Source of the DNA: Flavobacteriales bacterium
GTDB lineage: Bacteria; Bacteroidota; Bacteroidia; Flavobacteriales; Flavobacteriaceae
Assembly (NCBI GenBank): GCA_011526365.1
Contig: WTIO01000051.1
Coordinates: 1 to 64,000, forward strand
Direction of reading: 5' to 3'
Length of the DNA stretch: 64,000 nucleotides
Notes under the pieces: model-generated
Database searches by the model: none
What the model saw: the letters and a program-made list of their open reading frames with translations, nothing else
Told to the model about the DNA's origin: nothing
Shown: piece after piece, positions 1 through 6,159 of the stretch
Layout: the number at the start of each line of letters is the position of its first letter
How positions within the stretch are numbered: position 1 is the first letter of the stretch
Position numbers and translations under genes: made by a program

Positions 1-46
1 ATTAGAATATATGATAGATGGACTGGTGTTTATCTTGACTGGTAAA

Positions 47-102
47 CTAATCCCCATCTATTATATCCTTTACTAATTCTTCAGTTTCCTTGCGACTAAT
101 TT
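47..102 (-). pseudogene. C-terminal fragment of a paralogue of the 94-aa protein at 2085-2369
   Basis: On the minus strand this piece encodes the last 17 residues of a protein, ISRKETEELVKDIIDGD, followed by a TAG stop. These residues are identical to the C-terminus of the gene at 2085-2369. At DNA level 53 of 55 bases match positions 2086-2140. The two differences inside the repeat (ATT to ATA, AAA to AAG) are both silent, and the stop differs (TAG against TAA). Similarity ends abruptly at 102, so the rest of this second copy is gone and unrelated sequence leading to the DUF1330-like gene follows. The silent-only divergence suggests the copy was an expressed protein before truncation (inference). 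Confidence 0.8.
48..102. repeat. Direct repeat, left copy (partner 2086-2140)
   Basis: A 55-bp direct repeat of 2086-2140 with two mismatches (positions 12 and 21 of the repeat). The two copies bracket about 2 kb of AT-rich sequence carrying four small genes. The repeat is coding (gene 3' end), so it marks a duplicated gene rather than a dedicated recombination site. Confidence 0.9.
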
Positions 103-137
103 GTATATTGTTATATGTTAATCATAAATTAATTAAA

Positions 138-455
138 ATGAAAAAAGGATATTGGACCGGACACGTATTTGAAATAAAAGACGAGGAGAAATGGGGTAAT
201 TATCTAGCAAAATACACTCAGATTGAGAAAAATCACATAAAAAATAAAACAGGGAATTATTTACCAGTGTTTTTAGGTCAGCCAAAAGCTAAAATCCAAG
301 GTTCTAATTTAATGTTTGGTGCTGTCGTAGAATTTAATAGCCTACAAGATGCTATAGATTGTTATAACAGTGAAGAATATCAAAATGCGCTTTCTGAGCT
401 TGGGAAAAATCCTGAAGAAACTGTGGTCAGAAATCTGTCAATTTTTGAGGGCTGA
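138..455 (+). CDS. DUF1330-like small protein (105 aa)
   Basis: A 105-residue soluble protein starting MKKGYWTGHVFEIKDEEKW. The opening YW and the following pattern (a W/Y-rich strand, a helix around residues 20-32, then FLGQPKAKIQGS and VVEFNSLQDAIDCYNSEEYQ) are those of the DUF1330 family of dimeric alpha-beta barrel proteins. The family function is not established. I start it at 138 because the upstream in-frame codons run back into the remnant of another gene and the family begins near K-Y-W. Its 3' end overlaps the convergent gene at 438-1175 by 18 bp. Base composition is AT-rich compared with the core genome to the right. Confidence 0.75.
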   Translation: MKKGYWTGHVFEIKDEEKWGNYLAKYTQIEKNHIKNKTGNYLPVFLGQPKAKIQGSNLMFGAVVEFNSLQDAIDCYNSEEYQNALSELGKNPEETVVRNLSIFEG

Positions 456-1175
456 TTTTGAGTCTGGATATTTATTATATATATAATTTAAAATTTGTTT
501 AGCTCTTTTTTGATGTTCTCTAAATAGACCTAATTGTCCAAGGTTAACAGTCTTAATGTAATGTAAATTACTCATTAGTTCTTTGATGGCTTTTTCGCTA
601 TTTGAATTAATCTTAGGATTTCCGGAGGGATAAACAAATTCGATATCATAAACATTCATTTCATCAAATACTTTGGGGTCAAATATTTCATTTATTTGGT
701 CAAATAATCTCCTTACAAGATACTCTTCTCTTTGTCTTATATAATTTATAAAAACATAATTGTCGTTATAATCTAAAAGATTGTCAATTAATTTTTGGTT
801 TTTTATTAAAATAAAATTGCCCGAATACTTTAATTGCTCGACTGTGGTATTGTTTGCCCAAAAAACAAAAGGGCGAGATAAATATCTAGCATAATAGTAT
901 AAGTCCTTTCCATATTTGTTTTCTAGGCCATTATTAAATATGTACATCACAGAGTCAACCCTTATTTCTCTTATTTCTCTTCTATTTATAGCAACTTCCA
1001 ATTCTTTTATATCTGTATTTAAATCAGTTATAAATGATTTGATTATCTCGCTTTCCTTTTCTCTATCTGCCAATCCCTCTCTGTAATTTTCCACAAAGAA
1101 CCCTAGTGTTATTGCAATAAAAAGCATTAAAAATTCCCAAAATCGATTTGAGATTTTTTGACCTATTGAACTCAT
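438..1175 (-). CDS. Membrane-anchored protein of unknown function, DUF6090-like (245 aa)
   Basis: Not assigned to a characterised family. The protein starts MSSIGQKISNRFWEFLMLF and has one N-terminal hydrophobic segment (about residues 12-28, FWEFLMLFIAITLGFFVEN). A long charged, helix-rich region follows, beginning ENYREGLADREKE. This architecture, a short basic leader, one membrane helix ending in a polar N/E motif and then coiled-coil-like sequence, resembles the DUF6090-type proteins common in Bacteroidota. I chose the start at 1175 because sequence upstream of that Met is cysteine- and lysine-rich and not protein-like. It is divergent from the lipoprotein gene at 1271. Function unknown. 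Confidence 0.65.
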   Translation of the reverse strand: MSSIGQKISNRFWEFLMLFIAITLGFFVENYREGLADREKESEIIKSFITDLNTDIKELEVAINRREIREIRVDSVMYIFNNGLENKYGKDLYYYARYLSRPFVFWANNTTVEQLKYSGNFILIKNQKLIDNLLDYNDNYVFINYIRQREEYLVRRLFDQINEIFDPKVFDEMNVYDIEFVYPSGNPKINSNSEKAIKELMSNLHYIKTVNLGQLGLFREHQKRAKQILNYIYNKYPDSKSALKN

Positions 1176-1270
1176 ACGATAGAATTGATGTTTCTTAAAT
1201 ATACAAATAGTATTAGTTATGGTAGAATTGGGGCAAATTGTATCTTTATGGAAACCATATATCAAACAAA

Positions 1271-1735
1271 ATGAAAAAAATATTAGTTTTTTTTGCAATG
1301 ATTTGCATTTTAGGTTGTTCAACTACTTCAGAAAAACCACAAAGTATGCAACCAAATAAATCTTTAAATCAAGACAATAAACAAGTGACAGTAATCGTAA
1401 ATGTTTTTTATGATGAAGAAGTTACCAAAGTCAAAGAATTTATTCAAAAAGAACAAGCTCCGCTACTATTCAATATAGAATATTCGGGAATTGTAAGATT
1501 TGAATGGTACTTGAATGAAGATGAAAATACGGGTACATTAATTGAAGTTTTTGAAAATGCAAATGCTTTTCAGTCGCTTGGAAGTAAAATTATTGGTTCA
1601 CCCATTAACATAAAGTTTAATGAATTATTCGCCATTGAAAGTCTAACGGTTTTAGGTGAAGTTAGCGATGATTTTAAGTCTAAACTTCAGCCAATGAATC
1701 CAAAATTTAGATTTTATTCAGGCGGTATAAATTAG
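1271..1735 (+). CDS. Putative lipoprotein with ABM-like fold (154 aa)
   Basis: The start MKKILVFFAMICILGCSTT gives a lipoprotein signal peptide with lipobox ILGC, lipidated at Cys16, so the product is expected in the cell envelope. After a polar linker, residues from about 40 (VTVIVNVFYDEEVTKVKEFI) read like a small dimeric alpha-beta barrel of the antibiotic-biosynthesis-monooxygenase type: a strand, a helix, then a strand pair around FEWYLNEDENTGTLIEVFE. That fold call is inference from pattern only. The start at 1271 is preferred over one 33 bases upstream because it begins directly at the signal peptide. The stop overlaps the convergent gene at 1732 by 4 bp. Confidence 0.65.
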   Translation: MKKILVFFAMICILGCSTTSEKPQSMQPNKSLNQDNKQVTVIVNVFYDEEVTKVKEFIQKEQAPLLFNIEYSGIVRFEWYLNEDENTGTLIEVFENANAFQSLGSKIIGSPINIKFNELFAIESLTVLGEVSDDFKSKLQPMNPKFRFYSGGIN

Positions 1736-1941
1736 CGCTTAAAAAATATAAAAGTATTAGGTTTATACTGCTTCAGCTTTAGTTCCATTCCTTGTTTTTT
1801 CGCCCAAGTAGCGCTAATCCAGTCTACTGAAATACTTTCGTATTCGTCGAAATGCTCCGCTATGACTTCGCCTTTAGCGTTAATTACACGGGTTCTACCC
1901 TCTCCCATTTGGTGATTTTTGACAAATTTTTCTAAATCCAT
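1732..1941 (-). CDS. Hypothetical protein (69 aa)
   Basis: Not recognised. A 69-residue, mostly polar protein, MDLEKFVKNHQMGEGRTRV onward, with a central segment VINAKGEVIAEHFDEYE and a basic C-terminus ending FIFFKR. No signal peptide or membrane helix. The composition and clean start make it plausible as a real small gene, but no motif assigns a role. It overlaps the convergent lipoprotein gene by 4 bp and lies in the AT-rich accessory patch. Confidence 0.45.
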   Translation of the reverse strand: MDLEKFVKNHQMGEGRTRVINAKGEVIAEHFDEYESISVDWISATWAKKQGMELKLKQYKPNTFIFFKR

Positions 1942-2059
1942 ATTCAGTATTTATATATGTTTTTTTCAGTATAAATATGTTTAAAAAAATTCCTTATTTT
2001 AAAACTGGGCTTATAACCTACAAAGCTAAAGCCCTTTGATTTATGATTGTTAGGATTTT

Positions 2060-2089
2060 CAGGGGGCTTTTATAGTCCCCTTTTTTAAT
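2060..2089. repeat. Left half of an inverted repeat pair enclosing the 94-aa gene
   Basis: The plus strand reads CAGGGGGC, 8 bases, then TCCCCTTTTTTAAT. The reverse complement of 2381-2411 reads CAGGGGGC, 10 bases, then TCCCCTTTTTAAT. The two are therefore imperfect inverted repeats at the two ends of a 352-bp unit containing one gene. The TTA inside this left copy is the stop codon of that gene. Confidence 0.8.
2062..2086 (+). terminator. Terminator-like hairpin pointing into the 94-aa gene
   Basis: On the plus strand GGGGGCT pairs with AGTCCCC (7 bp, one G-U), with loop TTTAT, followed by six T. It would stop transcripts arriving from the left before they run antisense through the gene at 2085-2369. 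Confidence 0.65.
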
Positions 2090-2369
2090 CCCCATCAATT
2101 ATATCTTTTACTAATTCTTCAGTTTCCTTGCGACTAATTTCGCTTACATCGAACTGCTGTAGGTGTCGCATTGCTATGATATAAGGCACCAGCTTCATAT
2201 ATACGTTTATGAAATCGCGGGGGGATAATTCGCCTAACATATATGTAAATTTTTCTTTGTTTTCATTTAGCAACTCAAACAAGAATTGGCGCATGGTAGT
2301 AGATATTTTTGCTTTTCCTCTTTTGGATATTTTCCCAGCAATACTAGCTGTTTTACTTGTAAATGGCAT
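2085..2369 (-). CDS. Small protein of unknown function, phage-terminase-small-subunit-like pattern (94 aa)
   Basis: A 94-residue protein with a basic N-terminus (MPFTSKTASIAGKISKRGKA) followed by helices around RQFLFELLNENKEKFTYML and LSPRDFINVYMKLVPYIIA. A charged tail ends ISRKETEELVKDIIDGD. The order of a basic leader, a short helix and a helix with L-x-P-R-D-F resembles DUF5681 or small-terminase-like proteins of Bacteroidota, but no diagnostic motif proves this. The gene fills almost all of a 352-bp unit bounded by inverted repeats, and a truncated paralogue of its 3' end lies at 47-102, so the gene has been duplicated. No integrase or transposase gene is adjacent. Confidence 0.6.
   Translation of the reverse strand: MPFTSKTASIAGKISKRGKAKISTTMRQFLFELLNENKEKFTYMLGELSPRDFINVYMKLVPYIIAMRHLQQFDVSEISRKETEELVKDIIDGD
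2086..2140. repeat. Direct repeat, right copy (partner 48-102)
   Basis: A 55-bp match (53 identities) to 48-102. It is the 3' end of the 94-aa gene, so it is the intact source or sibling of the truncated copy at the left edge. Confidence 0.9.
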
Positions 2370-2380
2370 AAGGTTATCTA

Positions 2381-2411
2381 ATTAAAAAGGGGACACTACT
2401 TGTGCCCCCTG
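2381..2411 (-). terminator. Right half of the inverted repeat pair; terminator-like hairpin pointing into the 94-aa gene
   Basis: On the minus strand GGGGGCAC pairs with GTGTCCCC (8 bp, one G-U at the same position as in the left copy), with loop AAGTA, followed by five T. It would stop minus-strand transcripts coming from the right before they enter the gene at 2369. Together with 2062-2086 it insulates the small gene on both sides. Confidence 0.65.
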
Positions 2412-2455
2412 TGTTGAACGAAAATTAAAAAACCAAACTATTAGCTTGGAGTTAT

Positions 2456-2680
2456 TTATTCTTTGTCGAATAGTTTATTTATTCTATCAATTTCTTTTTG
2501 GTCAGTTTCTTCTTCAAATTTAATTTCACCAGATTGTCTCTTTCTTAAATACTCCAATGCATCAAGATTGCTTGAGGGCTTGGCAACTGGCTTTGGGTTT
2601 AAAAATCTATGGATTTCATCAACATGATTAAATTTCTTGAGAACGTCGAAGCCAAAATCTTTTCCAGAAAATTTAATTAT
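2456..2680 (-). pseudogene. Gene fragment without a start codon (74 codons, unrecognised)
   Basis: On the minus strand an open frame runs from an in-frame TAA (2681-2683) to a TAA at 2456 with no ATG, GTG or TTG suitable as a start near its beginning. The translation is protein-like and acidic toward the end: FSGKDFGFDVLKKFNHVDE, then FLNPKPVAKPSSNLDALEYL, then KLFDKE. This looks like the C-terminal end of a larger gene whose 5' part has been lost. The family is not recognised. Its neighbour is the boxed 94-aa gene. Confidence 0.5.
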
Positions 2681-2861
2681 TTAAAGGAACTATAAAGCAA
2701 TTATAATAAAACAAAAAGCCTCTGAACGCATAATGGTAATTGCATGTTTTATTGGGAATTTTAGTGGTGTTATACCAAGAAGGGATGCTGCTCTAGCGTA
2801 ATCCGTGTGCTTTTTATTTTGTGCTAAAGTTTTGGTAATTTAGAAGTAAATTATTGGAGTA

Positions 2862-2960
2862 ATGGCATATTTTTTAAGGAATATTCTTGTGTATGGAGTG
2901 CTTATTTTACTGGGATTAGTACTCTATGAAGCCTTTCGAAGAATGTCTAACAAGAAATAG
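2862..2960 (+). CDS. Small single-pass membrane peptide (32 aa)
   Basis: ATG at 2862 opens a 32-residue frame, MAYFLRNILVYGVLILLGLV, ending LYEAFRRMSNKK. One hydrophobic helix (about residues 4-21) is flanked by a basic C-terminus, as in a small inner-membrane peptide with its tail in the cytoplasm. A GGAG lies 6 bases before the ATG, and a TAATTTAG element resembling the Bacteroidota -7 box lies about 25 bases upstream. It ends one base before the stop of convergent murF. Its composition and lack of random stops support a real sORF, but there is no homology evidence here. The interval 2684-2861 shows nothing else. Confidence 0.5.
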   Translation: MAYFLRNILVYGVLILLGLVLYEAFRRMSNKK

Positions 2961-2961
2961 T

Positions 2962-4245
2962 TTAAAGCACACTTTGTAGTGTTTCTAAGGTCATACTGCG
3001 TGACCCTTTTAATAAGATAAATTTTTGTTGGAGTTGTTGGGTTTTTAACCATGCCTTGCAACTTGCTGTATTGGCAAACAGCTTCGTGTTTTTGGGATGA
3101 TTACGTGTCTTTGCAAACGCTTCACCCACAATTAGGACCATTTCAAATGAATAATTTCCTAGTAGGTTTATCAGCTCTTGATGTGCATTAACACTATATG
3201 TTCCCAGCTCCATCATATCCCCTAAAACCACTATTTTATGTTTACCCTCCTGTGTAGCAAAAGCTGTTATGGCTGCTTGCATACTGTTAGGGTTGGCGTT
3301 GTAGGCATCCATTAATAAGGTATTGTGAGAAGTTTTCACTATTTGTGACCTGTTGGCTATTGGATGATAGTTTTCTAAGCCTTGCTGGAGTTGTGCTGGA
3401 GGAATTTGCTGCTGTAGTCCAAAGGCTAGGGCAGCAGCAATATTTGGGGTATTATAGGAACCATACATCCCACTTTTATACACGGTGTTGTTGTGTTGTA
3501 TGCTAATGGAATCTGAATCAGCGGTGTAATCAAATGTAAATGTTGCCGCCTTTGTTCCAAAGGAAATACTGTGGGGATAGGATCCTATATGCGCTTTTTG
3601 TACCGTATCGTCGGCATTAAAAAGAATATTTTTTTTGTTTGCTATTAAGTGACGGTACAGTTCTGTTTTTCCTTGAATGATACCTTCTTTACTTCCAAAG
3701 CCTTCCAAATGGGCACTTCCAAAGTTGGTGATATAGCCCCAATCTGGGGTAGCAATATCACAAAGCGCAGCAATTTCTCCTTTGTGGTTCGCTCCCATTT
3801 CAACGATATAGTAGTCTCCATCAGTGGGCATTTCCAAGAGCGTTAGTGGCACTCCAATATGGTTATTGTAATTTCCTTGGGTAGCGTAGGTACTTCCATG
3901 TGAACTGAGAATGGTTTTAAAGAGCTCTTTAGTGGTTGTTTTCCCGTTACTTCCTGTAATGGCTATCAGAATGCCTTTGAAATAGGAGCGATGCAGTTGT
4001 GCAAGGGCTTGAAGGCTGGTAAGCGTGTTCTCTTGGAAGATACAGTTTGGGTGATTGGCCCACTTAGGATCACTAACAACTGCTGCAGTTGCTCCTTTTT
4101 TAAAGGCTTCTTCTACATAGGCATTTCCATCAAAATTGGGGCCTGTTAAGGCAAAAAACAAACCTCCTTTTTTTGGGGTTCTTGTATCTGTGAAAACCCC
4201 CTCACTAGTTCGGTAGCAGTCGTATATTTTTTGCAATTGGTCCAT
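2962..4245 (-). CDS. murF: UDP-N-acetylmuramoyl-tripeptide--D-alanyl-D-alanine ligase MurF (427 aa)
   Basis: Catalyses the last cytoplasmic step of peptidoglycan precursor synthesis, adding D-Ala-D-Ala to the UDP-MurNAc-tripeptide with ATP. The N-terminal domain shows TDTRTPKKGGLFFAL (residues 19-33). The ATP-binding loop TGSNGKTTTKEL is at 98-108, the Mur ligase motif GANHKGEIAAL follows, and the C-terminal domain has DAYNANPNSM. Length is normal. I start at 4245 (MDQLQKIYDCY) because the two ATGs 15 bases upstream lie inside a terminator hairpin. It is placed after gldJ rather than in the division cluster, as in other flavobacteria. Its T-run-to-start spacing is unusual (see terminator). 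Confidence 0.95.
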   Translation of the reverse strand: MDQLQKIYDCYRTSEGVFTDTRTPKKGGLFFALTGPNFDGNAYVEEAFKKGATAAVVSDPKWANHPNCIFQENTLTSLQALAQLHRSYFKGILIAITGSNGKTTTKELFKTILSSHGSTYATQGNYNNHIGVPLTLLEMPTDGDYYIVEMGANHKGEIAALCDIATPDWGYITNFGSAHLEGFGSKEGIIQGKTELYRHLIANKKNILFNADDTVQKAHIGSYPHSISFGTKAATFTFDYTADSDSISIQHNNTVYKSGMYGSYNTPNIAAALAFGLQQQIPPAQLQQGLENYHPIANRSQIVKTSHNTLLMDAYNANPNSMQAAITAFATQEGKHKIVVLGDMMELGTYSVNAHQELINLLGNYSFEMVLIVGEAFAKTRNHPKNTKLFANTASCKAWLKTQQLQQKFILLKGSRSMTLETLQSVL

Positions 4246-4271
4246 AAAAAAAGGCATCATAAAGATGCCTT
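4246..4271 (-). terminator. Intrinsic terminator between gldJ and murF
   Basis: On the minus strand AAGGCATC, loop TTTAT, GATGCCTT, then a T run: a perfect 8-bp stem followed by T7. The T run ends directly at the murF start codon (4243-4245), leaving no room for a murF promoter. MurF is therefore either read through from gldJ or depends on a promoter further upstream. Confidence 0.8.
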
Positions 4272-4279
4272 AGATTAGT

Positions 4280-5989
4280 TTAACGGGCGCGTTTGTGTCG
4301 CGCTGTTTTTTTGATTTTACTCTTAGAGCCCAAACGGGACATGGCACATCGGAAGCCAATGTAATCCGTGGCAACGTATTGTGGTAAATACCGCCGTTGG
4401 GCTGGGTCTAACCAATAGGCACGATCTTTCCATGAACCTCCTTTATAGACTCGGACTTCATCCGTGATAAGTGTAGTTCGTTGTTTTTCATCTACAAAGC
4501 GTTGTTTGTTACCCTCTGTATCAACAGTTACTTTTGCAGTTAAAGGAGCGTCATACATTAATGAGGTTTCAGGTTTTTTTGAAGCTTCATCCCCTTCTTC
4601 AGGCACGCTGGTGTAAGCTCTTGAGGATTCGCGGTCACCATCGCGGAAGTTCCGGTTGTCACTTTCAAAAAAGTTTTGTCTTAAAAAGGTTTCTTCCTCG
4701 TCAATTGCTTGTTGTGCCAATTCTCCTGGGAGGCTTTTTAGAATTATTTTTCCATTGGGAAGAGTGTCGTACACCAGCTCGTCTGGAGAGGTTAATTGTG
4801 CTTTCCCATCTTCGCCGATAGCAGTTTTGTAGTACACATTACCTCTGTAGTAGTTAAAGTCATTGTATTCATCATCTATTATAGGACGATAAACATCGGA
4901 AACCCATTCGGATACATTCCCAGCCATATCATACAAACCAAAGTCGTTAGGAGGGTAAGACTTTACTTGGATGGTTATATCTGCACCATCATCAGACCAT
5001 CCAGCAATTCCGCCATAGTCTCCTTTACCAAACTTGAAGTTGGCCAATTGATCACCTTCTGTTCGGCGTTCACTTGAACGGGTATATTCTCCAGACCAGG
5101 GGTATTTCTTTTTTCCACGGTAGGTGTTGTATTCGCGATCTCCAACAAGTGCCAGAGCGGCGTACTCCCATTCAGTTTCGGTAGGTAGACGGTAGGAGGG
5201 AAGTAGTAGTCCTTTTTCGCGTCCAGCATATACGTTTACAGTAGAAGTATCACGTTCAACAGTACCGCGTTTCCCAGAATTAATTAGGGGGACACTGTTG
5301 CCGTCAAGACTGTCAATTTTTCCACCATAAGTGCTTTCTGGTCTTTTGTAGTAGGCGGAGGTGCTAAATGTACTGTTCGGGTCAACAGCTTCATAACGCA
5401 CACCTTCACGGACATAGTCTTCACGTTCCAACAAGTATTCATTGACTCTGTTGGTACGCCATTCTGCATATTGAACAGCTTGAATCCAATTGACTCCAAC
5501 AACTGGGTATTCGGCATAGGCAGGATGACGAAGATAGTTGGTGGTTAATTCCTCCACATATCCAAGAGTATTTCGCCATACTAAGGTGTCTGGCAGTGCC
5601 CCTTCGTACAATTGACGGTATTGGGGTTCGTTTTGTGGGAAAACAGTTTTTAACCAATCCAGGTATTCTAAATACATCAGGTTGGTAACTTCTGTTTCGT
5701 CCATGTAGAAGGACATTACGTGTTGTTGAGTAGGGGTGTTGTTCCAGTCGTGCATAACGTCGTCTTGCACTTGCCCCTTGGTATAGGTTCCTCCTTCAAT
5801 AAAGACTAACCCAGGACCAGTTTCTTGTTCCTCAAAATCAACGTTGTATTGAAATCCACCTTCTTTAGCGTTTATAGACCATCCGGTTGCTCGTGATACG
5901 TTATTTCGTCCACAGCTACTTAGGAGTAGGGCGACAGTACATATTCCGAGCCAAGTCTGTAATCTGTTTGTTTTCATAGAGTGTTTCAT
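4280..5989 (-). CDS. gldJ: Gliding motility lipoprotein GldJ (569 aa)
   Basis: GldJ is an outer-membrane-associated lipoprotein needed for gliding and for stability of GldK in the type IX secretion machinery. The signal peptide ends in lipobox LLSSC with Cys26. The mature protein has the formylglycine-generating-enzyme/sulfatase-modifying-factor fold: FIEGGTYTKGQ near residue 65, FYMDETEVTN near 95, VGVNWIQAVQYAEWR near 165, YDMAGNVSEWVSDVY near 350 and a C-terminal YIGFRCAMSR. Start could also be the Met four codons later. It diverges from porV. In Flavobacterium the porU sortase gene lies between gldJ and porV, but here it does not. Confidence 0.93.
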   Translation of the reverse strand: MKHSMKTNRLQTWLGICTVALLLSSCGRNNVSRATGWSINAKEGGFQYNVDFEEQETGPGLVFIEGGTYTKGQVQDDVMHDWNNTPTQQHVMSFYMDETEVTNLMYLEYLDWLKTVFPQNEPQYRQLYEGALPDTLVWRNTLGYVEELTTNYLRHPAYAEYPVVGVNWIQAVQYAEWRTNRVNEYLLEREDYVREGVRYEAVDPNSTFSTSAYYKRPESTYGGKIDSLDGNSVPLINSGKRGTVERDTSTVNVYAGREKGLLLPSYRLPTETEWEYAALALVGDREYNTYRGKKKYPWSGEYTRSSERRTEGDQLANFKFGKGDYGGIAGWSDDGADITIQVKSYPPNDFGLYDMAGNVSEWVSDVYRPIIDDEYNDFNYYRGNVYYKTAIGEDGKAQLTSPDELVYDTLPNGKIILKSLPGELAQQAIDEEETFLRQNFFESDNRNFRDGDRESSRAYTSVPEEGDEASKKPETSLMYDAPLTAKVTVDTEGNKQRFVDEKQRTTLITDEVRVYKGGSWKDRAYWLDPAQRRYLPQYVATDYIGFRCAMSRLGSKSKIKKTARHKRAR

Positions 5990-6159
5990 ACACTATAAAA
6001 TATGATGCAATATACTAAATTTTGTAGCGTGTAACCTTACAGCCATAATGCATTAATTCAATAGTATTAACGTAGTGAATTGCTAAATCGTATGTGAATG
6101 CTGTTATTTTTTACACTTTTTTGTGCATAAGAAAATTGAAAATCAAACGTTTAATTTAT

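Noticed and set aside
4534-5657. Several open frames on both strands inside gldJ
   Set aside because: They are shadows of the gldJ coding frame, with cysteine- or serine-rich translations, no start signals and no family resemblance.
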